Part shown: positions 50,329 to 62,774 of the stretch, piece by piece | Layout of the letters: every line of letters starts with the position of its first letter | Numbering within the stretch: position 1 is the first letter of the stretch | DNA from: Ischnura elegans | Lineage: Eukaryota > Arthropoda > Insecta > Odonata > Coenagrionidae | Length of the DNA stretch: 64,000 bases | Direction: 5' to 3' | NCBI RefSeq assembly: GCF_921293095.1 | Contig: NC_060254.1 | Span: 55,350,069-55,414,068 of the forward strand | Position numbers and translations under genes: made by a program | Notes under the pieces: model-generated | What the model was told of the DNA's origin: nothing | The model's input: only the letters and a program-made list of their open reading frames with translations | The model's database searches: none

Positions 50329-53300
50329 ATGGAAGAGATGCTGCTATGCCCGGTATGCTACGTCTATTACCACCCAAGGTACATAGCCGGTCATGAGATG
50401 TCGGAGGTTCATCACCGCCATGCAATCAGACAAGTTGGAAGAGGCGCTGACGCTTCTTCTTCAATTGTAGAGATTGAATCAGCGGTAAAAGGACGGCTTA
50501 AAACCTTTTGGGTGAGTGCAGGTGGGGAGCATACAGACCTGGTAATTTTTTTAAACAGCAAAAAGGATTTACTTTTAGAGAAAATTAGAATTTATCTCAA
50601 AGATACAGCATTAAAAATAAACATGCTGGTGAAAGCTAAATTTCATAATGATAAGAATGTGAAACAGTTGAAAGACAGGAAAGATGGTTTAAAACAAAAA
50701 ATGTTAGAGTTTTTGAAGCAGATGATGTGAATGAAATTTTAGAAATGCTATTTGCGAAATTGTTGAAAGAAAAATCAGAAAGCTCATCTAAGGGATCAGG
50801 CTGGTCACTAAGTGAAATAATTGGCCTCGAATTACGGATAAATAGATACATCCCGCTAAGAGGGTCATCTTTCATTGACCTTCCTGCTAACATTAAATTC
50901 ACCCACTCAGTTATCAACGTAAAGAGTGAGGATGTCTTCTGCTTCAAGTACGCCATATGGGGGAAGAAAATAAAGTGTCATCCCGAACGCCTTTCAAAAT
51001 ATAATAATATAGAGTTTTATCAAGGATACAATAGGGATTGCTTTGAATACCCGGTAGAATTATCAAAAATTTCAAAGTTTGAGCAAGAAAATTCAATTTC
51101 AATAAATGTTTTCGGTCTTGGTGAAAAAAATAATGTATACCCAATTAAAGTTGTTGATCAGGAGTTAGACGACCACCGCGATCTTCTCTACCTCGTTGAG
51201 AAGGACAAGACGCATTTCTGCTGGATCAAAATTTTGGTAGATTGATTCGATCACAAATGTCAAAACATAAAAGTGCGTTACACGTATGCAAACGCTGTTT
51301 TAAACCTTGCTATTCGAGTGATACTCTCAGATAACATAATATTGATTGCTGTAGAAATTCTCAAACAAAAATAATAGTTCCAACTGCTGATGACAACATC
51401 TTGAAATTCAAAAACTTATCACATTCCGTCAGAATTCCCTATGTTGTATACGCTGATTTTGAATGTATCCTTAGTAAACATTTGAGTTGCTCTCCCAATT
51501 ATGAGCATTCATATACAAATAAGCAGCACCAGCATGAAGGCATGTCCTTCTGCATGCTTTTGGTATCAGATACTGGAGAAGTATTCGAGCCATTTCTTTA
51601 CCGAGGTAAAGGGGCGGTAGATATTTTTCTTGAAAAGCTGAAACAAATGGCTCTCTTTGCACGAAATAAGTATAAAAATATAATACCTATTGATACTATG
51701 ACCGAGAGTGAGAATGTTGCTTTCATTTCAGCACAAATATGTCATATATGTCAAAATGAGCTCGGTTCGGATAGAGTGAAAGATCATGATCATTTTACGG
51801 GTAAATTTCGTGGGGCGGCTCATAAGAGTTGTAACGTGAATTTCCAAGTGCCTGACTACCTGCCTGTTTTCATTCATAATCTTTCAAATTATGATGCTCA
51901 TTTGATTGTCCCACATCTCGGCTGTGATGAGATGAAAATACCATGCATCCCTAATAATGAAGAGAAGTACACTTCGTTTGGAAAAAATGTAGATAAGACA
52001 TTTTCATATCGTTTCATTGATAGCTTTAGGTTTTTAGGGACATCCCTATCTAAATTGGTTAGCTCGATCCCAAAAGATAAATTTACGAGATTATCCAAGA
52101 ATTTTGGTGATAAAAGTGATCTCGTGATGCGTAAAGGTATCTTCCCCTATGAGTATGTGGATTCGTGGGAAAAGCTTAGTGAGGATAGATTACCTAATAT
52201 TGATGAGTTTTACAGCACCCTTACCCAGGAAACTATTAGTTCAGATGACTATGAATTTGCTCAGACGGTTTGGAACGAATTCCAGTGTAAATCTCTGGGG
52301 GAATATTCCGACCTATAATTGCTAACAGACGTATTGTTATTAGCAGATGTATTTGAAAATTTTAGAGACGAATGTTTATCTACATATGAGTTAGATCCCG
52401 GTTGGTATTATACCGCACCAGGACTGTCTTTTGATGCGATGTTGAAGCACACAGGGGTGGTACTTCATCTTTTAACAGATTATGATATGATACTTATGAT
52501 GGAGAAGGGAATTCGTGGCGGTATTAGCCAGTGTGTTACAAGGTACTCCGAAGCTAATAATAAACATATGAAGGAATTCAACCCTAATCTAGATTCCAGA
52601 TATATTGCATACGTAGATGCTAACAATTTATATGGTTGGGCGTTGTCAGAACCTCTCCCAAAATCTAACTTTCAATGGATAGACCATGTAGATGTCATGA
52701 ATGTTCCAGACAATTCCAACAAGGGATATATTCTAGAGATGGATTTGGAATATCCTAGCGAACTGCATGACTTGCACTCTGATTTGCCCTTCTGTCCTGA
52801 GAAGAAACTTCCACCAACTGGGAAACATCAAAAGTTAATGACTACGCTTGATCATAAAGAGCGATATGTGATTCACCATAGAGCACTGAAGCAAGCGCTT
52901 TCTTTTGGTCTGAAGCTTAAAAAGATACATCGGATCATTGAATTTGAACAATCACCTTGGATGAAGACCTATATTGATATTAATTCACAAAAACGCAAAT
53001 TGGCCAACAATGACTTTGATAGGGATTTTTACAAATTAATGAACAATGCCGTTTTTGGAAAAACAATGGAAAATGTTAGAAAAAGGATTGACCTTGAACT
53101 TGTTTGCAATCCCAAGACTTGATAAAGTGATATCTAGTTCACTCTTCATTGATCGCACAATTTATTCAGAGAATTTATTCGCGATTCATAAAAGGAAAAA
53201 TTTTGTTAAAATGTATAAACCGTTGTATATAGGACAGGCTGTTCTGGATCTTTCAAAAACACTTATGTACCAATTTTTTTACGAAAATCTTAAACCAAAG

Positions 53301-53840
53301 TATGGGAATAACGTACATCTCATGTACATGGATACAGATAGTTATATTGTTGAAGTAATGTCTGATGATTTTTATGCCGATTTGGTCAAAGACTTATCTT
53401 CCTATGATACTTCCAATTATCCTAAAGATCATCCATGCTATTCAGCGAACAACGCTAAAGTCATTGGTAAGATGAAGGATGAATGTGGAGGAAAGATAAT
53501 GACTCATTTTGTAGGACTGAGAAGTAAATTATATTCCTACCGTGTTCAAGGTGATGTGGAAGGAAAGCGTGCCAAAGGTATTAAGAAGAATTTAATCGAT
53601 AAATCCTTAATATTTGATGACTATGTCACATGTTTGAAAGAAAAAATTCAATTATATAGGAAAATGACACTAATAAGGTCGCAGAAACATCAAATACACA
53701 CCGTTGAAATAAATAAAACTGCTTTGTGTGCAAACGATGATAAGAGATTCGTCTGTGAGGATGGAATAAACACCCTCCCTTGGGGTCATTATAAAGTAGA
53801 CCGCAAAAGATCATATGGAGAGGCCTTTCCAGGTTCTTGA
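50329..53840 (+). pseudogene. polB: Maverick/adintovirus-type DNA polymerase B (element B)
   Basis: Homologous along its length to the element A polymerase but broken at least five times: frameshifts at about 50,690 (A-rich run), 51,228 and 53,110, and stops near 51,331 and at 52,316-52,318. Motifs still readable: N-terminal CPVC..H, Exo I YADFEC, HNH-like CHICQNEL and DHDHFTGKFRGAAHKSCN, Exo II HNLSNYDAH, Pol A YVDANNLYGW, Pol B NNAVFGK, Pol C YMDTDSY. Divergence from A is substantial at the protein level, so B is a different lineage, not a recent copy. Confidence 0.9.
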
Positions 53841-53979
53841 TAGGCAGCATGAATTTTTTTGTCTTTATCGCTGCTGAAATACTCGATGCTTGTTTTTTTC
53901 GCAACTCGCAAAAAATATGACCTTGTGAAGTTGCTATAAATACTGAACTCTCCTCAGCGGGATACTCATTTACAATCAT

Positions 53980-54655
53980 GAACAGCAACCGCTTGGATGG
54001 TGTTGGAAACCCACCAATTGATGGTGAGATGGCTTATGAGAGAGCTAAAGCGAAGGTCTTCGAAAAATTCTTGATGGAATGATTTTGGGAAAAATCATGC
54101 GGATATCCTACCATTATTGGATGAAAAGAAAATTTCAGAGGAAATGGCGAGATTTAGATTAAAAAGAAATATCGAATGTGGGAAATGCGAGTGTAAGCTG
54201 AATAATCCCCCTATTTTTAAAAAACCGGATAAAGAAGAAGATATTTATAAATTCGTGCAGTATAAAAAAAGCGTGCAAGCTCAGAAGTTGCTGAAAATGA
54301 GACAAAATGTCCTTTGAAACATTCACATTCTTCTACCCCCATGAGCAGCAAGTATACGAGTAAGGCAGCAAACCCTTCAACCGAAGAGATTTTTAGCAAA
54401 GTGGATTCCACAATTAAGAAATTCTTGAAGTATCCTTGCATTTCAAAACTAACTGACGTTGAGATTGCCCATCTTCCTCCATCGCTGGTGTTAAAAATAG
54501 CTCCAAGTCAAATGACGCGATTAATGGAAAGACAGGGTATAAGGGATTGGAGATATGAAAAATGTACGGAACATCATAACAAGGGAAGAACGCAAATAGA
54601 TGGTCCACCACCTTTGCGAATGGATTGTTTAACTTGTCGGTTGAAATATCAATAG
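53980..54655 (+). pseudogene. Cys-motif protein between PolB and metalloproteinase (element B)
   Basis: Pieces in successive frames (ATG at 53,980; 54,117-54,317; 54,314-54,655) look like one gene of about 225 codons with two frameshifts. It carries a CGKCEC motif in the middle and a C..H...CLTC-type cluster at the end (DCLTCRLKYQ). Element A lacks a counterpart here. A zinc-binding accessory protein is plausible; the family is unknown. Confidence 0.4.
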
Positions 54656-54771
54656 AAGATTCGCAGGCGTCTTTTTGTATTTTTTTGCTTACCTTTTTTC
54701 ATAATTTAAAAAAACGCATTACAAATTGAAATGGTCACTCGTTAGAAAGCTCATTTCTTCAAAAGACTGAA

Positions 54772-56329
54772 ATGTGCAGAATGATGAAATTGCTCATTTT
54801 CTTAAATTTATTTTTCTTCTCACTAGGGAAAAATCTCACACTTAATAATACAGCATGCGTAGTGAGTTACCTTAGCGAATATGGTTATCTTAACTTGAAT
54901 ACAACAGAAATAAGTCAAGTAAGGCTCGAATCAGTTAAGGATGCTATAAAAAATTTTCAAGAGTATAACAACCTCAGCATAGATGGGGAGCTTAATGAGG
55001 AAACAATGTACTTGATAAACAAACCGCGCTGTGGTGTACCAGATGATATAAGTTACTCACTCTTTTACTATAAGTGGAATAAATCTGTATTAAAATGGCG
55101 TTACGCTTTCGCAAATGCCAAACTTCATGAACTGGCAAGGGCAGCTTTCGATGCTTGGAGTCGAAACACAAATCTAATCTTCATGCATGATTTAGACAAT
55201 CCAGACAAAGTAATTATGAATACTCGTCTTACAAATAAAAATTTTAAAAAGGGAGGATTATGTCCTGCCTCTTTTAACGGGATAGGAGGCGCTATTGCTC
55301 ATGCAGATTATCCTAAAAGTGATGGTCGAACCGTTGAAATTCACATCGATATGGATGAAGATTTCTATTATGAATTAAATAATAGAACTGGTTACGATGA
55401 AATTAATTTGTACAAAGTTTTGGTGCATGAAATTGGTCATGCATTAGGCATATCTCATTCTCTTAATCAGAATGCTATCATGTATGCACAATAATGAATG
55501 GATATAAATTAGATCTCGATGAGGATGATGTGTTAGCTATTCAAAGTTTATACGGAGTTCGAAAAAAAATGAAGAAATTGAGGAGGATGAGAGCGTAGAA
55601 AATGTGGATAAAATCACACCGACAGAAGCTGTACAGCCAGCTATAAAAACCGTCACTATGCGACGTTGAAATGGATCTTGATACTTTTCTAATAGCAAAC
55701 CGAATGATGTACATTTTTTACGAGAAATGGGTTGGAAGACACAAATCGAGGTCTTCAAGGTCCCATTTCCATCACAGACTGGTTGACGTTTCTTCCGAAC
55801 AGTTTTAGTAAAATAGATGCTATATATCAGAGACCTTCTGGTGAGATAGTTATATTCGTAGACGGTGTAGTCTATATGATAAGATTTCCCAGCATCGAAT
55901 TATTGGATGGATATCCTAAACGAATAATAGATATAGGATACCCTCAACATACAGTGATTCAAGCCGTTGTAAACACTTACTCGGGACGAACTTATGTCTT
56001 TTTAAGTGATAATTTTGTGATTGAGTTAAATGAATGTGACCAGAGCATTCAGACCAATGAGCATTTCTGGATTGTCCAGGGTGTTCCCACAATTACCTCC
56101 AGGTCTTACTTCAGCTTTTCGGTACACAAATGGGCTCTTATATTTCTTCCGAGGTCGGAACTATTTTGAATTCAACGAGTTCAACAATACCTTAACTAAA
56201 GCTGGTATGAATACTATATCATTATTTGGAGTCCACTGTCGCAAGAAGTCAGTCTTCCCAGAATTAATATCAAATTTGAAAAGTATTATACGCAAATTAG
56301 AGGGGAATAACTCAATGGAGAGCTTCTGA
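54772..56329 (+). pseudogene. Secreted matrix metalloproteinase with hemopexin domain (element B)
   Basis: The first frame (54,772-55,494) is complete through the catalytic domain: signal peptide (LLIFLNLFFFSLG), cysteine switch PRCGVPD (85-91), HEIGHALGISH and Met-turn AIMYA. The hemopexin part follows in at least three frames (DLDTFLIANRMMYIFYE; ITDWLTFLPNSFSKIDAIYQ; GLLYFFRGRNYFEF), with breaks at about 55,495, 55,720 and 56,080. Layout and position equal the element A gene. Strong sequence divergence between the two shows that the gene was carried in the common ancestor of A and B. Confidence 0.85.
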
Positions 56330-56429
56330 AATAATATTATTAAAAGTAAAGAGAAATTTGTAGATGGGGTGTGAAAAAAAATACTTAAAAACAGATTGTT
56401 TCTACTGCTTTCCATTCTAAGCCAATGAG

Positions 56430-57089
56430 ATGTTGAAGTGGAAACATCCTTTCACTTGCATTTTAGCCGGACCCTCCGGTTCTGGGAAAACAAGTTTCGT
56501 GTTAAAATTAGTCAATTCGAAATTAATCGATGTTGAGATAAAAAAAATTATTTGGTGTTGTAATCGTTACAGCAGACCTAAAGATAAAGAATTAAACACG
56601 CTCAAGAATACCACTGTAATGTTTCGAAATGATATCCCAAATTTTGAAATAGGAAGCAAGAATAAGATGCCCACTCTGTATGTAATAGATGATTTAATGT
56701 ATGACTGTTACAATAAAAGAATTTCCGAAGTATTCACGCGAGGCTGACATCATTTAGGTATTTCAGTCATTCTTATAACGCAGAATGTTTTCTACCAGAG
56801 CCCACAAGCACGTACTATTTCACTTGACGTGAAGTACTTAGTGGTATTTAAGAACCCTTGCGATCAATCACAATTCTCACACCTTGCTAGACAAGTTTAT
56901 CCCAAAAAACCGGATGAGCTCTTAAGAATATTTAATGAAGTGACATGCAGACCATTCACTTACTGACTCCTCGACCTTTATCAGAAAACGAACGATCTCC
57001 TTCGATTTAGAACGGAAATTTTCGACGAATGCAAAGCGATAGTATTTGTACCCGCAAATACTGCGGAATATGAAGAGGTTGAAACGTAA
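56430..57089 (+). pseudogene. Genome-packaging ATPase, FtsK/A32-like (element B)
   Basis: One frame of 220 codons with two TGA stops (56,745-56,747 and about 56,962), both where element A has Ser. Walker A GPSGSGKT, Walker B LYVIDDLM and SVILITQN are intact. Unlike A, the region after ITQN is in frame, confirming the A frameshift. Its end overlaps the next start by 20 nt. Confidence 0.85.
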
Positions 57090-57399
57090 CAAGCATCTTT
57101 TCGTACTCTTAAAGACTGCTGAACCTAAGTTACGAAAGGCAATAATTAGTAAGCTGAGTGACGATCAAATAAAAGCCTTGGGTGATTGTTGTAGCCTAAT
57201 TTTAAGTGGAAAATATAGGATTAAAAAGTCGCTGGAACAGAAATTGGGAAAGCACAAGAACTTACTCAGAAAGTTGAGTTATAAAAAAATCACTGTTAGC
57301 AAGACACGAAACTTAATAAAACAGAAAGGAGGTTTCTTATCCTTATTAGTAAGTTCCGTGCTAGGTGATTTAATAAGTAAGTTAGCCGGTTTAGCATAA
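57070..57399 (+). CDS. pX-like core peptide precursor (element B)
   Basis: 109 codons, intact: basic helical body and IKQKGGFLSLLVSSVL hydrophobic tail, matching the element A gene. The stop overlaps the next ATG by one base (TAATG). Confidence 0.6.
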   Translation: MKRLKRNKHLFVLLKTAEPKLRKAIISKLSDDQIKALGDCCSLILSGKYRIKKSLEQKLGKHKNLLRKLSYKKITVSKTRNLIKQKGGFLSLLVSSVLGDLISKLAGLA

Positions 57400-58109
57400 T
57401 GAGTCCGAAAAAGATGATTCTCATTGAACCGTCCTCGTTAAAGAAAGAGCGATTAACAACTAACATCACAAATCTAGATGATCGTATGCGTAAGATTCTA
57501 ACAAGTGATATGGATGACACTAAAAAGTGGCATCATTATCGTCGGGAATTGGATTCTTATTTAAACGCAGTGAGTGAACGAGGTGGGTCCATTTCATATT
57601 CTTTCTTAGAAGATTCAGCTGCTAATGACAATGATGAAAAACAATTGAAAACAAGAAGTAGGAGTTTAAAAAGGAAAAAAATAACCTCCAACAGTGGTAG
57701 AAAAATTTTGCGAGCTAATCGCAAAATCGGAAAACAATGGGAAAAAACGTTGGAAAGAGCGGTAAATATGGAGGACTTGTTGGAAAATCTAGAGAGAAAG
57801 ATAAGCTCCGCGGAGGTGAAGTCAGAAGACTCATCTCCCGAAAGAGATCTAAAAGATCTGTTCCAATCACCTCGAAGAAGACGAGCAAAAAAACGAAAAA
57901 ATATTCTCTCCGTCTTAAGTTTAACTCCACAAAGCAAAAGTCGTTCGAGGAAAAAAAAAGTTAACAAAAATGATGATGGGAATTTGAGTAAAACTGATAT
58001 TAATAATCTCTTGAGTTCAACCTATTTCGATCCTGGAAATCCCGCCAGTTATTCAACGGTTGGTAGACTTTGGGAGGGTATAGGGAAAAAATCCCGCGAA
58101 GCTATGTGA
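57399..58109 (+). pseudogene. Basic protein running into integrase N-terminus (element B)
   Basis: 236 codons. The start resembles the small basic protein of element A. A long Lys/Arg/Ser-rich middle (about 75-190) follows, and the last 40 residues (STYFDPGNPASYSTVGRLW) are the Maverick integrase N-terminus, after which a frameshift near 58,080 closes the frame. So basic protein and integrase may have been one polyprotein in this lineage, or the frameshift obscures a boundary. Confidence 0.55.
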
Positions 58110-59062
58110 AAAAGTGGTTGGAGGCTCAGGATTCATACACTTTACACAGACCTGTGCGAAAGAAATTTCAGAGGAATAGATACACAGTGTCTTATATTGA
58201 CGATACCTGGCAATGCGATCTGAATGATGTTCAGAATTTGAAAAAACATAACTCCGGATATAAATATCTTCTCACTGTGGTGGATGTATTCTCGAAGTAT
58301 GCCTGGGTAAAGCCCATCAAAAGTAAGTCGCCTGATGATGTTATTCGAGCTTTTAGAAATATCTTAAAAGATGGCCGAAAGCCTTTGAAAGTTCAGAGCG
58401 ATAAGGGTAAAGAATTCAATAACGAAAAATTTAGGAAATTCCTTACTTCTCGGGGAATTATATTCTACACTACCAACAATCCTGACGTAAAAGCCGCCGT
58501 AGTGGAAAGATTCAACCGAACGTTAAAAAGTATTATGTATCGATACTTCACTAAATCTAATTCACGTTCCTATCTGACCGCATTACCAAAACTCGTAAAT
58601 GCTTACAATCAGCGCTATCACTCCAGTATTGGTATAGCTCCTTCTAAAGTGAGTGATAAAAACGCATTCCAAGTAGCGCTTCGTTTAACGTCACGTGATA
58701 AAAAAAGGAAACCTCGTTTCTCTGTTGGAGACTTTGTTCGTATATCTAAAGAAAGATCGCCTTTCACAAAGGGTTACACCCAGAATTTCTCCAAGGAAAT
58801 TTTCACAGTGGTTAAAATAAATGAAAATTTCATTGTTCCTACATATCAATTAAATGATTTAAATGGTAAACGTATAAAAGGTGAATTCTACGATTCAGAG
58901 CTGACAAAGACGGAAGTTAGCGAGAATAAAGAATATGAAATAGAAAAGATTTTAAAGAGTAACGGCACTGGGAAGAAGCTTGAATACTTGGTTAAATGGG
59001 TGGGGTATGGTGATGATTTCAACAGTTGGATCGCAGCATCTCAAGTAAACAAGTTAAAATAA
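58070..59062 (+). pseudogene. Integrase with chromodomain (element B)
   Basis: The 330-codon body is open. In this frame the triad is D50 (WQCDLNDV), D111 (VQSDKGKEF) and E146 (AAVVERFNRT). The chromodomain at the end reads YEIEKILKSN and EYLVKWVGYGDDFNSW. The true N-terminus lies in the previous frame (frameshift at about 58,080). The stop overlaps the minor capsid start (TAATG). Confidence 0.85.
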
Positions 59063-59925
59063 TGGAGCAAGGAGATTTCTACGTGACCCTCATGAGTGAT
59101 AGCTCGGGTTCTAATTTGAACACGATAGCCAAATTTCGATCAAAACTACAAAAGCGAGTGGAAGTTGTCGGTAAATGGGTAGTGGGACTTGTGGAAGTTA
59201 TTCTACCAGACTTTGAATCACCACCGAGAAATTGTCAATATGATGGAGAATATATTGAGATAGAGATTGTGAAGGGGGTAACTTATAAGTTGTTCGATCA
59301 TCATACATACATTCTTGATAAAATGCTCATTGATATGAGAAAATCTTTAAGCAATGACTTACATCGCACTGAATTTGATATAATTGTGGAGAAATTCTTT
59401 AATTCATTGAATGCGGATAAAAAAGCATCCCTCAGCAAGGCAGATATCACATCCAGTAAAGGTTGTGAACATATAGCAATAATTGTTACGGCTACTAACC
59501 ACATTGTACGGTTGGCTTGTGCTCGTTACACCCTGATTGAATTATTGAATACGCTCTATGAAAACACTCCAAAGAAGTTTCAGAGAGGTTTTCATAATCT
59601 CTTAACAAATGCAATGCATATTAATAAACAGATAAGACGGAAAAGATCTGCGGTGAATGAAAATGATGAACTTCAGCAAGTATTTGTTTACACAGACTTG
59701 GTAGACCCTCGAATTGTCGGAGACAAGTTAATTTCATGCATAAGGATAGTAAATATTGGTTCGGGAAACCATCAACTATTCAATCCACCATACTACATCC
59801 CACTCTCCAAGAGAGAAATCGATACCGTGAATATTGAACTAAGAGATAAGATGGGTGAGCTTTTCCCATTCACATCCAGCGTGAATCCTGCAACCTTTGT
59901 ACTACACTTTGTTAGGCATTCATAA
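59062..59925 (+). CDS. Penton-like minor capsid protein (element B)
   Basis: 287 codons, intact. The start FYVTLMSDSSGSNLN and VVGKWVVGLVEVILPDFE is the family signature. The C-terminal half (FVYTDLVDPRIVG, FNPPYYIPL) aligns with the second half of the broken element A gene. It would occupy capsid vertices. It is one of the few intact large genes of element B. Confidence 0.75.
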   Translation: MEQGDFYVTLMSDSSGSNLNTIAKFRSKLQKRVEVVGKWVVGLVEVILPDFESPPRNCQYDGEYIEIEIVKGVTYKLFDHHTYILDKMLIDMRKSLSNDLHRTEFDIIVEKFFNSLNADKKASLSKADITSSKGCEHIAIIVTATNHIVRLACARYTLIELLNTLYENTPKKFQRGFHNLLTNAMHINKQIRRKRSAVNENDELQQVFVYTDLVDPRIVGDKLISCIRIVNIGSGNHQLFNPPYYIPLSKREIDTVNIELRDKMGELFPFTSSVNPATFVLHFVRHS

Positions 59926-59965
59926 ATATATACAAAAGATAATACACGCTTCATTCATAGACGTG

Positions 59966-60445
59966 ATGTCGAGGGATGTGGATCGATATATGAGATATTT
60001 TTCTCAGACTGGTGGTGATTTAGGCCCAGTGTATCGCGCGAGTATATATAGACAGAGAGGTAGGGGATTGAGAAGTTTTTTCAGCGGTCTTTGGAAATTT
60101 GTTAGACCTTTAGTTTTTAGCGGTGCCAGAGCTGTTGGAAAAGAGGCTAAGGAGGCTGGGTTAAAAGCTCTATCGGATATTAACAGCGGCAAATCACTCA
60201 AAGAAATCTTACAAACACGTTCTGGAGAAGCTGTTCGTAACTTGAAAACAAAATTAGAGAGTAAAATTGGGGAAATGAGCGGATCAGGTTTGAAACGGGC
60301 GAAAATTCGTAAAGTTGCGATTAAAAAGAAAAATAACCACACTGGCACAAAGTAAGAAGTCTAAGCAGATTGGAGGGGGTCTACGAAAGCACAAAAAATC
60401 CACGCAAAAAGAGGCAATCACGTAAGGGACGTGATATATTTGGAT
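59966..60445 (+). pseudogene. Basic core/membrane-active protein (element B)
   Basis: The first frame (to 60,355) has YRQRGRGLRSFFSGLW, GARAVGKEA and GEMSGSGLK, as in element A. The basic tail continues in another frame and ends KGRDIFG, matching the DIFS end of A, so there is one frameshift near 60,340. Confidence 0.6.
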
Positions 60446-60507
60446 AAATACTTGAATAATTACATATAATTGCTTAATAGACGATCAGTCGTCGAAGAGT
60501 TATCATC

Positions 60508-61794
60508 ATGTCAGAGTACATTCCATCATGTTTGCAAATTTTCCAACGCCCGCCTATACAAACGAGCATTATTGGTAATAGAATTATATAATACAAGCCC
60601 GTTTCCTCTCTAGATGGTGCTAAGGAGTTGAGATTTTCGATTAAGGACAACGGTGATCTATACAAGGATCTAAGTGGAATTGTCTTAAATGTCAGAGTAA
60701 AGTTATGTAAATCGGACGGTTCAGATTATAGGTCAAGCGATGCGGAGCAACCCGGTGTTGTCAATAATCTCCTCCACTCCATGTTTTCTCGATGTAACGT
60801 ATTCTTCAATGGGGACAGAATGACATCATCTGAAAATTACAATTATGGTGCATACTTTGAAAATTTGCTGAATTATGGTAACGATGCCGCACGTACACAC
60901 CTTGAGTGTGACGGGTGGTGTTTAGATACCGGTGATAATTTGAATGAGAAAGGAGAGCATAATAAGGGATTCTTAGCTAGAAAGAAATGGTTTGCAAACA
61001 GTAATGAGAGAGAATTAGAAGGAAAGCTACACGTTGATCTATTCAATCTCCCACACTACCTCGTAAATGGTGTCTCAATTGACATAGTGCTCAAGTTGGC
61101 CGAACCTGAGTTTTACATTAAAGAAGGTGAAAGCGGATCATCAATTCTAAAGATAACCCAAGCCACTCTCAAAGTACCCCATTTTGACATTAGTCCTTCA
61201 ATTCTTCTATCACATAATCGACTTGTGCAGAAGGGGGAGGTCGCTTTCTATCCATACAAGAACGTTGAGGTTAAAACGTTTTCTGTCTCTACAGGGAAGT
61301 CGGAAATAACCTGTGATAATCTCATACTAGGTAAACTCCCAATCACATTAATGGTAGCATTAGTAGATGATGATGCGTTTCATGGTAGAAGGTCTAAAAA
61401 CCCGTTCAGCTTGAATCATTACAGCATGACCAAATGCGGTCTGTACGTCAATGGTACTCCTCACGAAGTTGAAATGTCTTACGATGGCTCGAGCAATCAT
61501 GCCGTACAACCCTTTAGGCAACTCTATTCCGCTTTAGGTGTGCATCATAACGACTAGAGAAATCAAGTAACTTTACACATGTTCACCCATGGGAGCTCTC
61601 TATTTGTTTGGAATTTAACTCCAGACAAAAGTGGAAACGATGATCATATATCCAAACCGGAGACGGGCAATATACGATTAGTGATGACATTCAAGGATGC
61701 TTTACCCAATGCTGTCACAGCAATTGTGTATGCCGAATATGAAGCAGCTCTCACCATAGATTTTAATAGAGTTGCTATGGTACAGAAAGTCTAA
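60508..61794 (+). pseudogene. Major capsid protein (element B)
   Basis: One frame of 428 codons with two stops: TAA 60,589-60,591 near the N-terminus and TAG 61,555-61,557 near the end. SSLDGAKELRFSI, LYKDLSG, DGSDYRSSDAEQPGVVN, LHSMFSRCNV, FNLPHYLVNGV and YAEYEAALTID align with element A. The stops fall at different places from the one in A, so each was inactivated independently. Confidence 0.8.
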
Positions 61795-61807
61795 GTAATG
61801 AATAAGC

Positions 61808-62371
61808 ATGCAAACAGAAGACATCGAGCGATCCATTTAAAAAGACTCTCGCACGAGAGCGTCTTTTCGCGGAGTTTTTCCTTCAGATAAACTTCCCAGT
61901 AATCCTAATTATGGAACTTATGTGATAAATTTTGATCCCTCTGGTAGCCCAGGAACTCACTGGGTTGCAGTTAATATCCCTAAGTCAAGAAAGAAGGCCG
62001 AGTATTTTGACTCTTATGGATTCCCTCCTTTCGTTCAAGATATAATTACCTTTCTTCAACCTTTCACTGTGAAATTTAACCGTAGTCGTTTACAAAATTA
62101 TGAATCAGATCTTTGTGGTGAATACTGCTGTCTGTATGCTCTCTTCAAGTCCACCAAAGGGTCCCTATCTCAGTTCACCTCCCTTTTCCCGAATCCTGAA
62201 TTAAACGACTGTGAAGTTGTTCGCCTCTTCTCTGAAGAGTTTGGATCAGTTAGGAGACGACGCAAGTGTCATCCTCGCTCGCAAAAGTGTTGTGCTCTGA
62301 TAGAAAAAAAACATGTGCAAAAGAGCCATTCGCGCTCGCAAAAGTGCAAAATAAAATCCACATTTAAGTGA
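61808..62371 (+). pseudogene. Adenain-like cysteine protease (element B)
   Basis: The frame from ATG 61,808 has one TAA at 61,838-61,840 and is otherwise open. FRGVFPSDKLP, GTHWVAVNI (catalytic His), EYFDSYGFPP (acidic residue) and SDLCGEYCCLYA (catalytic Cys) are all present. The C-terminus has a duplicated RSQKC motif (HPRSQKCC and HSRSQKCK) absent from A. Confidence 0.85.
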
Positions 62372-62399
62372 CATACTTCCTTAGACGTGGTCAGTTACG

Positions 62400-62774
62400 A
62401 TGCAGGAGTCGTACGGGAAACGTCGGAGACCATCATATTCTCTGGAAGAAGACGTGGAAGTTGATACATCAATTCTCGACACACCCATCGCCATCGGCAA
62501 GAGCAAATCAGTTGAAATTGGTTGGCTCATAGACTCTTCACTCTTTCTCTCTGGACCTTGTGTGGTGATTTCATCGTTGGGGAAGACTGTGAAATTAACC
62601 CTTTCGAGACCAAGGAGTTTTCGTCTTAGCTTGACTGCTGTACCGCTCCCCAAGAGAGACTTCTTTCTCGTGGTACGGAGCATTTTTGGAGGGCATTCGT
62701 TAAGAAGGGTCTCGCTGAACGTTTTTCGACCCCTCCACGGTGGGACTCCGTATTATCTCGGACTCCAAGAGTAG
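62400..62774 (+). CDS. Hypothetical ORF downstream of protease (element B)
   Basis: 124 codons from an ATG, Ser/Leu/Arg-rich with a KRRRPSYSLEEDVEVDTS start. The opposite strand is also open for 100 codons, so the coding strand is uncertain. No family or element A counterpart is recognised. Confidence 0.3.
   Translation: MQESYGKRRRPSYSLEEDVEVDTSILDTPIAIGKSKSVEIGWLIDSSLFLSGPCVVISSLGKTVKLTLSRPRSFRLSLTAVPLPKRDFFLVVRSIFGGHSLRRVSLNVFRPLHGGTPYYLGLQE

Noticed and set aside
57557..57967. Phe/Leu-rich minus-strand ORFs that look like membrane proteins
   Set aside because: They are antisense of the Lys/Arg-rich coding region of the element B basic protein.
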